Part shown: positions 23,401-35,445 of the stretch, piece after piece
Layout: every line of letters starts with the position of its first letter
Position numbering within the stretch: the first letter of the stretch is position 1
Assembly: GCA_003117195.1 (NCBI GenBank)
Contig: BDSI01000062.1
Span: 537,726 to 601,725 of the forward strand
Direction: 5' to 3'
Length of the DNA stretch: 64,000 bases
From: Eudorina sp. 2006-703-Eu-15
Taxonomy: Eukaryota; Chlorophyta; Chlorophyceae; Chlamydomonadales; Volvocaceae
Program-made: the position numbers and the translations under genes
The notes under the pieces: model-generated
What the model saw: the letters and a program-made list of their open reading frames with translations, nothing else
What the model was told of the DNA's origin: nothing
The model's database searches: none

Positions 23401-26400
23401 TACGTGTACGCCACGTGGATCAACACGGGAGCGCTGGCCTGCGGTGAGAGCGGCAGCCACTACCGGCCCAACCACCATGCCAACCTGGCGCTGCAGATGT
23501 TCAGGTGGGGGGGGACGACCATAAGCACCTGCCTGGGGAGGGAGGGGAGGGAGGGAGGACAGGGAGGGAGGGGGCAGGGAGGGCAGGGCAGGCAGGACAG
23601 GGAGGGGTGTGTGGGAAGACTGAGTGGGAGGGGGGCAGGAGGGCAGGGGTGAGAGGGGCGGACCATGATAAGCGAGGAAGGGGAGGTTGAGCGGTGACCC
23701 GAGAGAGGGCGGATGGGCTACGTTTGGGGGCGAGTGACGGGGTGGGCTGCGTGACGGTGATGGGGCCGCCATGGGGCTGCTGGAGGGGGAGAGGCCAACG
23801 GGCGGTCATAGCCACATACGCACGCGGCCTGGCGCACGGTGCAGGCCCAGACCATCAACCTTCCCTCGCTTGCACCTGTCTCCCAAGCGGTCGGATGCCA
23901 GATACCAATCCATTCAGCGTGCCCTTCCGCGGCTGCACGCTGCAGCAGCAGCCGCAGCCTTGGACCGTCCTTGACTGTCGCTGTCGCTCTCGCGCCGGGC
24001 TGCGTGCGTCTGCACAGTCTTCATTGAAGTCCCCGGACCGTGTCGGCCCCCCCCCCCCCCGTTCCTCCCTTAACAACCGCCCTCCTCCCCCCCCAGGTCG
24101 CTGGAGTGGGTCATCGGCGACGCCACCCGCGGCGGCGGCGCCCGCAGCCCCGTCGCCGAGCGGCTCATCGCCGCCGCCCGGCGGATGCACGCGCGGTTGC
24201 CCTCCTTCAGCGGCCAGTTCCGCGCCAGCACGCCGCTGACCCGCATCCGGGACATCGCGCACCGGAACGACATCCCCAAGGACCTCAAGGTGGGGGGGGT
24301 GGTCCAGGGAGGGGTCGGGGAGTGGGGGGGGGGGGGGTCCAGGCAGGGGTCGGCGAGTGGGGGTTTACGTGAGGGCCAGGGAGGGGAGGAGCTTGCGGGG
24401 GAAGGGGGTTTGCGGGGGTACAGGGAGGGTAGGAGTGGGAGGGGGGTTACCTGGGGGTTCCAGGAGGGGGGGGAGGGGGGGTACGTGCGGTACAGGGAGG
24501 GGAGGAGTGCGCGGGGTCAGCTTGGTGGACATGGTTGCTGTGGCTGTCGTATAGCTCACCAGCGCTGCCCTCCCCCCCCCCGTCCGTTGTGGTCTGTGCC
24601 CGGCAGGACGAGATCAAGCACACCCTGCAGAACAAGCTGCACCGCTGCGCGGGTACGGACATCCGTACGCGTCCGTACATAGCGTCCTCCCGTCCGTGCA
24701 CATCGCATGTACTATCGCGAACGTATGCCAGCCTAACCATTCGTCGCAGTCCGCCCGCGCATGTAACCCCCAACACCCACCTAGCCTATATCGGACATTT
24801 GCTCTGGCAGCAGCGCAGTATCAAGATGTCAACCAATTTCCTGTACCCCACACCTACCCACCCATCGGGTTCGGGTGGGCCTTCTTGCTGAACCCACCCA
24901 TGCAGAGCCCCCCTCCCCCCCTCGTCCACACGCGCACACCTCCCTCGGTCCTTCCACTCTTCCGCGCCCCCTCCCTGGATGCCTGAATGTTTGGATGTCT
25001 GGATGTCTGGCGCCCTGGCTGGCCGGCTGGCCTGGCTGCAGGCCCCGAGGACCTGGTGGCTACGGAGGCGATGCTGCAGCGCATCACCGCCGTCCCCGGG
25101 GAATACTCGGAGGCCTTCGTGGAGCAGTTCAGGATATTCACCGACGAGCTGCGGGACTTCTTCAACGCATCCAGTGAGCGCGCGCATGCCGTACACAAAT
25201 GACTTACTGTACCGCATCCTTCCTGGGACGGCCCCGTGTTGTGTGCCCTCATAAAAAAATTCCGCTCAATGGGCGGTGTGGCCCTTGTGATGTTGGGACG
25301 ACACCCTTCCCCTTTCCCCGCGCTGTCGCCCGCCCCCGCTGGAGGTCCTGGCACTGGCCCAGTTCCGCCGCCACGGAATCTGGCCGTCAGCGCACTACTG
25401 CAGATTGGCCTACAGATGCCCTCCTCCCCTGTCTTGTCAGTGCTTTGGGGCGTTTTTTGTTTGCCCTTGGGCCTCCGGCTCGTATGGGTATGTGCAGGTA
25501 TGGGGTTACGCACCCCCCAACCATGTAACACACACACACACACACACACACACAGATGCCGTACTCCCCTGACCCATATCGCCTGTGGCGTGCCCTCCCT
25601 TCCAGTCCCCACCTCTCTCGGATCGTACCATAGCGCTGGCAGCAGCGCAGCTTCAATGTATCCACCTACACCCATTCCGCCCATCCCTCCATCCCGACCC
25701 CATACACCACACCACACCAAAACACCCCTACCCCCCTCCCGCCGTCCCCCCTTCCACCCCCACCCCCCAATACGGCTCAGGTCTTGTGGAGCTGCTGACG
25801 GGCGGTGGCGCCATGGACGCGCTGGACGACGGCCACGCCAGTGCCGTACGGCAGTTGGTGAACACCAAGAAGCGGGTGGAGGAGCTGGGGTCGGCGGCCA
25901 AGCTGGACGACCTCATGGCGCTGCTCACGGCGGCCACACAGGTGGGTGTGTTTAGATATGAGACCCGCCCGACCCAAACCAAGCACCAAGCAGTTGTGTG
26001 GGTGTTTCAAAGAGAACTGAGATGCGAGGATGGGGGGCGGTCTCGAGGGGGGCGTGTGCGGGGCCAGTGGGGGGAGGGGGGTGTGGAGGGGGAGGGGGCG
26101 GGGGTCAGGGGGAGGGGGGGTTGTGTGGATGCGGGTATGGGTACGGGTTGGCTTCTGTGTGTAGTTGTATAGGGGGAAGCCCGCTCGACCCAGCTCAGTT
26201 GTGCAAGATAGCTAGCTGCCGGTGCGAGATGGTAAATCCTACTCGGGCCCACCCCTCACCTCCATCTCTCTGGGCTTCAACTTCGCAAATCCCCCACCCT
26301 GAGTCTTCATCGGATGTTTGCTCTGGCAGCAGCGCAGTATAAATATGCCTACCAATTTCCTACACCCACCCTGCTCTTGCTGCCTTCCCCGGCCCCCTCC

Positions 26401-29400
26401 GAACCCCCTACCCGCCCCCTCCCCCCCTCTTTAATTTGTTCAGGCTCGGTCCTTCTACGCGGCGGGTCTGGTGGCGGGTCTCCGCAACGACGTGACGGAC
26501 GAGATCCTGGCGATGAGGCAGCGGTGGCGGCTGGCAGACATCCGACTGGAGGAGTACAGCTTCGTGGTGCTCAGTCGCATGATCGGGATGATGGAGGAGC
26601 AGGTGGGGGCCGGGGGCCCGGGGGGGGCGGGTATAGGAAATTGGGGGGAGGGGGGTTGCGGGTCCGGGAAGTGAGGGGGATGCGGTTTTGGGTTTCTGGT
26701 CTCTCTGGTCTGGTTCTCAGGAGGGAACGGAGGGGTGCCATCCGGGAGGTGCTCCACTGTGTGCGAGTCCGCCCCTGTGCCTCCTCGCCCTCTCCCCAAG
26801 CCCTACAGTCGCGCCGGACTTTCCCGCCGGCAGTCAATGAAGTGAATCAGGTCTATCCACCGTTAACCCAACTTCTTCCTCACCTCCCCCACACAACACA
26901 ACACAACACAAGCAACCCCTTCAACCCCCCCTTTTATTTCAATTTTACCCCCCCCCTCCCCCCCGGTAAGTAACTTGGGTCGCGTATTGACTCCTGTGCC
27001 ACGTATCGGTTCCCCAATCCATTCCCCCCAGGGCGCCGTCTCCAAGCTGCCCACCTCCAACAACATGACCTGGGCCCTGCCCCTGGCCGCCCTCACCTCG
27101 GGGCTCAGGCACATGGGCCTGTCCCTGTACGACACCCGGGAGCTGTTGGCGCTGGAGAACGAACTGCAGAGATGGCACTCCACCTGCCCGCTGGTGGGTG
27201 GGGGAGGGGGGCGGGTGGGTGGGTGGACGGGTGTGGCCATTGATGAGTCGGCGGGTTTATGGGTCGGTGGCGGAGGGCAGCGTACGGTGGCGGCTCTACG
27301 CCCGCTGCTGGGTGCGTGGGTCGGTGGGTCGGTTCCCTACGTGGTCATCATGCCCGGGGCTTCCCCCGTCCTTTCCGCGCGGGAGGCTTCATGCGAAAGA
27401 CCTCCCTGGTGGATGGGTGGGTGCGTGTATGCGTGAGTCGGTGGGTCGGTCGGCACCCTCCTCGCTCAATCCTCACTCAATCCTCCGCCCTCCCCTCTTA
27501 CCCCTCCTCCCCCCCCCCGCCCCCATCCTCCCTCCCTCCCCCCTGCAGGTAGAGACCCAGGACGCGGCCCTGCGCGCCAAAGCCTCCCTGGAGAGAGCCC
27601 TCCGAGTGGCCTCCGAGTTCAGCGACATGCTCACGGAGGTGTACGCGGGCCCGGCGGCCGCCCTGGGTCGGGCGCTGGGGCTGCCCGACCACATGGGGGG
27701 CATATTCGCGGGTGAGGGGGCGCTGGGTGTGTGTGTGTGTGTGGTTTGGGGAAGTCAGGGGCGAGGTGTGGCGGTGATTGAGTGGTGGTTGGAGTGCGGT
27801 TGAGAGGGCAGAGGGTTGGGGTGGGGGTGAGAGGGTGGAATGGAGCGTTGCTGCTCGGAAGCTGGTAGATGCGTGTGCGGTTGCAGTGAGGTGGTGTGTA
27901 AGGGTAGCTCCTAAGCAAGTTGGCTCCTCAGTTACAGTCCTCGGCAGCTGAGGCTTGGACGTGTCAGGTTTGACGTTTACGGAGGTACGGCCCGGCGCTC
28001 CCCGACCCTGACCCCCAACACACACACCCCTGGACGTCGTCGCATCGCTGGAGATCCTGGTACAGTTGATTCTTCACCGGACAGCATCGCAGTTTGAATA
28101 TGTCTTCCAATCTCCTATACCCCCATCCCCCCAACCCCCGCTACACCCCCTGCAGAGGCGGAGGTCCGGGCCAGTATGGCCTTCCAGGTGTCCAAGCTGG
28201 CGGCGCTGTTGGCCCGGGCGCTGAGGACGGCGGCGGGGCAGGAGCCCTGGGACGTGCTCGTGCCGGGTGAGAGGGGTTGAGGGGGAGGGGGGTTGAGGGG
28301 AGGGGAGGGGAGGGGAGGGGGAAGGGGAGGGGAACTGTCGATGAGAGGTGCGGTGACCCCCGAGGGAAGGGGGGCAGAGGTGGGGTGTGAGATGAGCTGG
28401 ACTAAGCAGGGCCATACGGGGAGTACGGCCATAAGGGGAGTACGGAACGGGGTCGGGCAGCTGAGTACCGGTTTCGGAGGCGGGCCAGAACCCTGCTCCG
28501 AAGAGGGGCGATGCGGAGGAGAACCTGCCTTCGCGTCATGCCCGACCATTGCTCTTGGGGCCAGTGCAGCTGTGTAGCCACTCGCCAGCCTCCGTTCCGC
28601 CGTGCCTCTGTCGGCAACCCGCCGTGCGTCCCTAGAAGTCTACCGATTTCCTATATCCCCCCCCCAACACACGGCTTGGTGGCATACGGGCATTTCCTGG
28701 GCTCAGCTATGCCCCTGGCACGTCACGCTCTCCTGCTCTGCTCGTCTACGAGTATACACACATACACACCCACACATCCACCACCCCGCACACACCCCTC
28801 TCCAGGCGAGGCCACGGGGGTGCTCCGCGAGGTCGCCCAGCTGGACGCGTCCGCGCTGTCGGGCGGCGGCGGCGGCGATGAGGGGGTGGTGCTGGTGGTG
28901 CGGCGGGCGGACGGCGACGAGGAGCTGGCGCCGCTGGGCCCCCGGCTGCGGGGGGTGGTGCTGCTGCAGGAGCTGCCGCACCTGAGCCACCTGGGGGTGC
29001 GGGCGCGGCAGGACAGGGTGAGCGGGCGGGTGGGTGTGTGGGTGGGTGTGGGTGGGGGGAGGAAAGAGTGAGGGAAGAGGGAGGGGGGAGGTAGGGCGCT
29101 GGGGAGAGCGGGGCGGGGCGGCTTGGTCCGGGTTTGTGACGTTGGTCTTCCTTTCATTGATGACTTTACAGTGGACCCACGGGTCATCGGTGACAGCCGT
29201 GGATATAGCCTCCTCAGAGCCTGTGTTCGGGGCACCCCGCGGAGCGCGGACCTCGTCGCCGACTCCCGTCCTCGCTGACCCCGCGGCGACTGACCCCTCC
29301 CGTGCTGCTGCTGCCAGGTCACCTTCGTCACCTGCGACGATGAGGACACCGTCGCCCGGGTGTTGAGGCCGTTGATGGGCCGCCGGGTCACCCTCAGCGC

Positions 29401-32184
29401 CACCGGGGACTGCACCGTCACTGTACGGGAAGGCGCCGCCGCCAAGCCCGCGGCGGCCGCCGCGGCGCCGAAGGCAGCGGCGGCGGCAGCCGCCACGGCC
29501 GCCGCCACGGCGCCGCCGGACGGCGCCGCCGCCGCGGCCGTCACTGCCGCCGTCACCGCGGGCCGCTGGACTGACATTGTCGTACCGTTGGAGCGCGCCG
29601 CCGTCGCGACGTGCGGCTCCAAGTCTGCCAAGTGTGCGGCGCTGGCGACGCTGGCGGCGGCGTCGAACGGGATGTTCTCGGCACCGCGGGGGGCGGTGCT
29701 GCCGTACGGGTGCCTGGACGCGGCGGTGGCGGCGGCGGGACGCGGCGCGGAGTTCAAGGCTCTGCTGGCGCGGCTCGACGACCCGCGGGTCGACGGCGCG
29801 GCGCTGGAGCAGGCGTGTGAGGAGATCCGGAAGCTGGTTTCGGGGCTGGAGGTCCCGGCGGGCCTGGTACAGCAGGTACGGCAATCGGATTCGCCCTATG
29901 CCCTACATGCCTTCCTGTACAGCGGCCCTTACCATGCCACTCTTGACGTAACCACTCAACCGCCCAACCAATTGACCAACCAACTAACCAACCAAACAAC
30001 CAACCTACAGGTCGTCAAGACCATATCGTCACCGGTTGCGAAGCCCGCCGTCGCCGGAGCGTCCTCCTCCGCCTCCTCCGCCGCCGCCTCCAGCCGCTCG
30101 GGGCCGCTGCTTCTGGCGGTGCGGTCCAGCGCCAATGTGGAGGACCTGGCGGGCATGTCGGCGGCGGGCCTGTACGACAGCATCGTCGGCGTGCCGGCCG
30201 ACGACGCGACGGCGGTGGCGGCGGCGGTGGCGGACGTGTGGGCTTCGTTGTACACGCGGCGGGCGGTGACGAGCCGGAGGTGAGGCCTACCCACCGCCGC
30301 CCTAGCTACTTCACACTTTGGTTAGCGGAATGTACAACACGGCACATTTCACAGTGCGGATTCCCACTCTGTTCTTGTCCTCTTATCGTCTCCTGCAATG
30401 TTACGGTATTCCCTCACTGGTCAGCCGTCAATCCCATGCCACCTGCGAAAGGTCGGCTGATGATCGGCCACCATCCCCAACCCGCCCTGTGCAACCCGCC
30501 CTGCCACCCCCCGCGCAGGTCCGCCGGCGTGCCCCAGTCCGCCGCCCGCATGGCGGTGCTGGTGATGGAGATGGTGGCCCCCGACCTGTCCTTCGTGCTG
30601 CACACCGCCCGGCCCCGCGACGGCAACACCGGGGTGCTGCTGGCGGAGGTGGCGCCGGGGCAGGGCGAGACGCTGGCGTCAGGTGAGGAACTCGAAAAGG
30701 AGGGAGCGAGCGCGGGCGGGCGGGCGGGCGGGCGGGCGGGCGGGCGGGCGGGCGGGGAGCGGTCGGCGGCGGATTGTGCGTGTCGGGTTTGTGATGGCTG
30801 TGGTGTGTTTCGCTTCAACTCCCTTCCCTTCCCCGTCCCTTGCGTGCAAGTATCTATCGGTGTGTTCGTATGTACCGGTACACGGCCCCACGGATGCGCA
30901 CATGGGTATTCAGGCCCCTCCCTGCCAGCGGGCGTCCGACCATGCTCTGATTACCGTAGGGCCGGGACCCCTGCGGCTGTGACATCACGCGCCCTTGCGT
31001 GTGGTAGCCTCCGCACAAAGCATGCTGTTGAAGTCCTACCTCCCACCGGTCAGGTCAGGGCTCGATCCCATGCGCCGCTCGCTCCGGCCCACCCGCTTCG
31101 TAGGACTAGTCTGCTCACCCGCCCCTCCCTCTTCCCTCAATCCATATATACCGCCCTTCCTCCCTTCGCCCATGCCTCCTATGTCTACCAATTTCCTACG
31201 CCCACATGGCGCCCTCCCAACAAACCTGCATGCCTCCCTTCCTGCCGCCCTCCCTTTCCCGCTACCACCCGGGAAGGCACCCGTGGCACCCCCTGGCGCT
31301 TCGAGGTGGCCAAGTCGGGCGGGGAGGTGCACACCCTCGCCTTCGCCAACTTCTCCACCGCGCTGGTGCTGCCCAGCAAGGGTGGGTTAGCTCGCTTATG
31401 TGTTTGTGGGGTTTACGGCTGTGGAGGGGGGGGTGTAGGATTGGCGGGCGCGACTGTGCAGACCGTGTGATCAAGGGGCAGATCAGACTGTACCGTACCA
31501 TGACTGCCGTACCGTACCGTACGTCGGTCTCGATTGTTACTGCGGCTCAGGACAGATGCTTTCGCAGAGTGCCAGTTAGATTGGGCTGTAGAGATCCACG
31601 GTTTTGATAGGGCGGTGTTTGCGTCCTTGTGTGTCTCAGTGTCGCTTCCTTAGCGGGCTGGCCTGTAGCATGGCTGGCTGCCCTGCTACACCTCCCCACA
31701 CGCGCGGAATCGACCGTAACCGGGGTCCTGTGCTTTGGAACTCCAGTGCAAGGCACTCGGGTTTTTTAACCTTGGTTGGCTGACCACAAGCCAAGTCCAA
31801 ATGCCGCCGTCATTCCTTTCCAACACATCGTTCGCCCCCTTGCGCGTCAAATTTCGATTACCTCCAGGGAAACCCATCGCCACCTTTGCATCGTACGGCA
31901 GCGGCGCCGCCACCGCCGTCACCGCCGCCGCCGCGGCGACGGGTGCCACCGGCCGCCGCGGCGGCGGCAGTAGCAGCGCTCTAGTGGAGCGGGAGGTGGA
32001 CTACAGCGCGCAGCGGATGAGCGCCGATGCGGACTGGCGACGTACGACTGTACGGCGGATGGCGGACATCGGGTCGTACATCGAGAAGGCCATGGACGGC
32101 GTGCCCCAGGACATCGAGGGTGGTGTCGTGACGAAGCCGGATGGGAGTGTCGCGTTCCACGTCTTCCAGACGCGACCGCAGTAG
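20459..32184 (+). CDS. PWD: Phosphoglucan, water dikinase (GWD3-type), 21 exons, about 1,289 aa
   Basis: Exons: 20459-20692, 20819-20968, 21077-21142, 21556-21783, 22135-22205, 22818-22994, 23313-23504, 24097-24289, 24607-24652, 25042-25173, 25781-25941, 26444-26602, 27032-27193, 27549-27711, 28156-28266, 28806-29017, 29318-29875, 30011-30279, 30519-30682, 31277-31381, 31868-32184. Every junction is GT-AG and the phases sum to 1,290 codons. Residues 1 to about 65 form a basic, Arg-rich chloroplast transit peptide. A CBM20 starch-binding domain follows ([42 protein letters not shown]). Central helical exons come next, then the catalytic histidine motif [10 protein letters not shown] (His about 810), then the PPDK-type nucleotide-binding end ([36 protein letters not shown], final TRPQ). 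The enzyme moves the beta-phosphate of ATP to glucosyl C3 of starch already phosphorylated by GWD, opening it to degradation. Exon 17 carries an Ala-rich insert. Length is close to plant PWD. Confidence 0.95.
23220..23280 (+). repeat. Intronic motif copy with internal duplication
   Basis: TTGCTCTGGCAGCAGCGCAC is followed by TATAAATATGTCTACCA and a second CTATAAATATGTCTCCTATA. It lies in a PWD intron and ends 33 bases before the exon 7 acceptor. Confidence 0.75.
24798..24850 (+). repeat. Intronic motif copy
   Basis: TTTGCTCTGGCAGCAGCGCA, then GTATCAAGATGTCAACCAAT and TTCCTGTACCCC, in the PWD intron 24653-25041. Confidence 0.75.
25530..25674 (+). repeat. (CA)n tract and a diverged intronic motif copy
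   Basis: A short (CA)n run (about 25531-25555) is followed by GCGCTGGCAGCAGCGCAGCT and TCAATGTATCCACCTACACC (25633-25674) in the PWD intron 25174-25780. Confidence 0.6.
26317..26367 (+). repeat. Intronic motif copy, near consensus
   Basis: TTTGCTCTGGCAGCAGCGCA, then GTATAAATATGCCTACCAAT and TTCCTACACCC, in the PWD intron 25942-26443, 77 bases before the acceptor. Confidence 0.8.
28075..28125 (+). repeat. Intronic motif copy, diverged
   Basis: CACCGGACAGCATCGCAGTT, then TGAATATGTCTTCCAATCTC and CTATACCCCC, in the PWD intron 27712-28155, about 30 bases before the acceptor. Confidence 0.65.
30715..30757 (+). repeat. GGGC microsatellite in a PWD intron
   Basis: About ten CGGG units occur in a row shortly after the donor of exon 19. 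It is simple sequence only. Confidence 0.75.
31178..31200 (+). repeat. Intronic motif copy, core only
   Basis: CCTATGTCTACCAATTTCCT in the PWD intron 30683-31276. A similar short core (GTCTACCGATTTCCTATATC) lies at 28638-28660 in another PWD intron. Confidence 0.6.
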
Positions 32185-33568
32185 CGGCAGTAGCACGGGC
32201 AGTGTATAGCTGCGGTGGCCACCGGCGTTAGCAATTGAAAACACACGGAGGATTTGAACAAACAAGGGGGGCGGTAGGCGACAGTTGGTTGGCATCGATC
32301 ACGGGGTGGATGGATACCGTAGGCGCGGCAGCTGTCGTACACGCACGCACATGTGGCGGGCGGACTGCCGGGCCCTATCCGCGATCGATCGGTCGGGGCG
32401 TCTGCGGAGTCCCTAAGTAAGCTGGTCCAGGAGTAGGGATGCAGCCACAGGCCGGATGTCCTCCGCTGTCGGACGGGTGAAGGCCGTGAGCGTGCCTCGA
32501 TGGTCGGTGGGTGGGTGCGCGGGACCCGTCGCGCATGAGCATGATGGTGTATGGCCAGCGCGCGCAGGTAGATTGGGTGCGTGGTCCGGTCAGATGGGCA
32601 GCAGGTAAACACGGTGAGCTCACACGGTTTTCGTGGGTTGGTTGGCTGACGGACGGAACAGCGCAAGCATGCAGCTGTATATCTGCGCACGCGCGACGTA
32701 CGCACGGGCTGGGCGTGTAATAGTACGGAGCCATCCTGTGTCGGGGTTTGAGCGAGTTTGTTGCTTGACGACAGGCTAGCTGAAGTAGATGAGGGTTAGC
32801 TAGTTAGCTGGCCAAGTAGTAACGCTTTTACTATTAGCTTTAGATGCTGCGCCGGACAGTGCTGCGCACCGCATTCGAGGTGCTCGTCGGTGCAGGGCCG
32901 TCCAGCCTACGTACGACGCCTGACACTACACAGCCAAGGCACATATTGCAGTCACCCGGCAGCAGCTGGCAGACTATCGCTGCACACTCCGTCCGTCCGT
33001 CCCGCCTCATCATGGTACCAAGTTTGCCATCATAGTGCTGTAGAAAATTAACAGTAAGACGAGCTGCCGTACAGAACTGCCATGATGAGTAACCTAAGAG
33101 TCCGACTCTAGGTTACTCGGGAGTCCGAGACACGCACATCCACGCACGCATCCATTTATCCATTACGCATTGATGACTAACCACGCACGTATCGTACGTG
33201 TCCGTCGCCCATTTAAGGCCTGTCTCGACGCATATACATAAACCACGCGCACGACACAGTGCGTGCATGTAGTAGTAATCGTTACAAGTAAGGTGGACCC
33301 GAGTCCCGACCCGGTGGTCCAGCAGCGGGCCCAGATAGCTCGTAGGCGCCTCATCTCATCAACCCCTACCAAGCAAGGACTGCGCACCCATCCTCCATCA
33401 CCCGGGGGGGGTCATGCAGCCATACACGGCCAACACACCAGGTTACTAATGCGCCAGGATTGCCTCTCCAGGAAACCGCGCCAGACCCGCCTAATCACAT
33501 ACATGGCGGGTCTGGCATGCATGTAGTCGTTGCAGAACGTTGCAGGGGGCGGGATGCAAGGCGACGAC
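32185..33568. other. PWD 3' UTR and intergenic sequence
   Basis: The PWD stop is followed by noncoding sequence with a TGTAA at 32716-32720, the usual volvocine poly(A) signal, which would give a 3' UTR of roughly 0.55 kb. The remainder to 33568 has no coding frame of note. Bases 33275-33375 carry the dispersed repeat listed separately. Confidence 0.5.
33275..33375 (+). repeat. Dispersed repeat, copy 2
   Basis: TTACAAGTAAGGTGGACCCG and AGTCCCGACCCGG, followed by CGTAGGCGCCTCATCTCATC. It matches the copy at 5310-5440 and, at its start, the kinase-intron copy at 45430. Confidence 0.55.
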
Positions 33569-34339
33569 AGTAATCAATCATCACGCTCGCTCCTCCAAAT
33601 AAAACCGAAACACCCCTTACTTGACGACGCCTACCGCCGGCACACTCATCGCTCGACATCTGGACAACAGCTCGCTGGCTAGCTAGCTAGCGCTAGCTTT
33701 GAACGACATGCACACGTACGTTCCGGGGGAGCTGCTGTCGTTTCAGGTCATCACCCCAGGTTTTCCGATTTCCTTATCATCAAACGGCGGGTCAACATGG
33801 TCAAACACGCTCCCTCGCTCAGAGTCACGTACGTCTGGTGCAAACGAAGGTCACGAGCATACGTGCGTGATCTTCAACAATCGACAACCGCCAACGACCC
33901 CAACCGCCAACGAACCCATCCAACCGCCGTATCGAAACGTTCATTATGAGACCATGTTATACGTAACGTTCCCAGCTATCGGAGCAGCTTAAGCAGGCCA
34001 GCCAGGATGGAGGTGTTTCGCTCGTTGATGGCAGAAAAGGACCTACTACACAGCCCTCGCTCCATCCTTTTTCGTTCGTCCGTACTTATCGTGTATGTTG
34101 GCGGGAGTCTGCGGGAGCCTCGCATCCCCGAGGAAGCCAGCAGTCGCTGCTGAACAAAAGTGACAATAACGCTGTTGGCGATCTATACGATACATACTGC
34201 ACTGACGGAGGCGCAGGGTGCTTGCGACCTCCCTCGGCGGCGGGTGTACGTGGCAGAACGTACATACGTTTCACACATCTAATCTGGTGGAAGCGGCGTG
34301 TACGCTACATGGCTAGGCACAGCGGAGGACCGGCCCCCT
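33569..34339 (+). repeat. Duplicated block, copy A (about 0.77 kb)
   Basis: Base-by-base reading shows collinear similarity with 35446-36167: CCAAATAAAACCGAAACA, CGCTCGACATCTGGACAACA, the GCTAGCTAGC palindrome cluster, AACGGCGGGTCAACATGG, CATTATGAGACCATGTTATA and the end GGCACAGCGGA...CGGCCCCC. Many small indels separate the copies, so the duplication is not recent. No credible protein is encoded. Confidence 0.8.
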
Positions 34340-34345
34340 ACATAC

Positions 34346-34912
34346 TGTAGTGTATAACGATCCTGGATAAGTGGGTGGGTTTGCGTTCGGTACCGAACGC
34401 AGGGTGCAGGGGCGCCCTGAGGAGTCAGCAGTCAGCAGTCGGCGTGCGGGTGAGGGGCCTGGCCTGGCGGCGGCGGCTGCAGCCGCGGCGGGGTTGCCGA
34501 CTGCGGGTGCCTCGCCGGCTGCACGCGCTGCGTCCCCTACTGTGCGAAGCTTCCCGCAGGCTGCCAGTCGTGTGTGCCGCCTCTCCAGGCCGCCGGGCCA
34601 CGTTGACGGTTCCGCGGTGTCCCGAGTCTCCGCCGGCATGAAGTCCGGATTCGTGTCGCCGGTGCTGTCGTCCTCCATGCCATCTTCCGCTGCCCCCCGA
34701 GTGGTGCTGGGTGGGAGTGGGTTCCCCCACAAGGGGATGTTGAAGCACCATGTTGTAGGTGAGCTGGCAAAGGCTTCTCGAGATGCTGGGACAGTGCTTA
34801 TACGGTGGGCGAGTAGGGCCGACCATTGTACGACACCTACTCCACACCAGTCGCCGGCCACCGGGAGTGGGGATGAGTCCACGTCTCGCACCGGCGGGAG
34901 GCGGCCCCCATG
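34346..34912. mobile_element. Fragment starting with the 91-bp-LTR terminus; unknown Ala-rich interior
   Basis: Bases 34346-34372 equal the first 27 bp of the Ty3 LTR at 4918/1411 (TGTAGTGTATAACGATCC...). Downstream sequence differs from that LTR and is open on both strands for about 180 codons. Both translations are Ala/Pro/Arg-rich with no domain I recognise. It may be a non-autonomous relative or internal debris of a related element. Confidence 0.4.
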
Positions 34913-34939
34913 ATTCTGCGGATGTCCCGGGGCAGCGAT

Positions 34940-35305
34940 GCCAGTCCAGGCAGCGTGTATGTGTGTTTGTGTGTGTGTAAAAGAGAACTGAGCCGCGAGT
35001 GTGTGTGTGTGTATCGTTACATATCTGCCGGGCCGACGCTGCTGGCCGGGGGCGAAGACCCGCCCCATACGGGAGACCGCCGAAGCACTCTCCCCCGGAT
35101 ACGGGGGAAAGGGGCGCAAGGGGCCTCTGTCCCCTCGCTCTCAACCAAGGGCGCGCGCCCGATCCCTGAGGATCGGTGACAGCTCTGCCCCCTCAAGGGA
35201 TTGGGCGGAAGCCCATCCCGGGCGGTCTGCGCCTCGCAGTCCGCTGTTCAACCTCCTCAAGTCCTTGCAGCACCCAGGGCGCGTTCCTCCGCAATTCGGA
35301 GGCAA
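34940..35305 (-). mobile_element. 3' end of a LINE-like element with a (CA)n tail, inverted copy
   Basis: Read on the minus strand, it matches 40130-40475: GCAAGGACTTG..., CGCAGACCGCCCGGGATGG, GGATCGGGCGCGCGCCCTTG, CTTTCCCCCGTATCCGGGGG, GTCGGCCCGGCAGATAT, then CACACACACA. Ending in a (CA)n tail is what a target-primed retroposon with a microsatellite tail would leave. Confidence 0.6.
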
Positions 35306-35445
35306 TTCGGTGCGCGTGTGTGTGTGTGTGCGTGCGTGCCAGTATCAGATATACATGCACGCGTGGCTGGTTTCAAGTTTTCGGCCCCAGTCGTCATCAA
35401 GTTCTAGCTACTGCTGCCGCCGGCAGTCATCGCACTCGTGGCGAT

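Noticed and set aside
34313..35119. 268-codon minus-strand and 180-codon plus-strand frames
   Set aside because: They overlap each other and cross the junction of two transposon fragments; neither has a recognisable motif.
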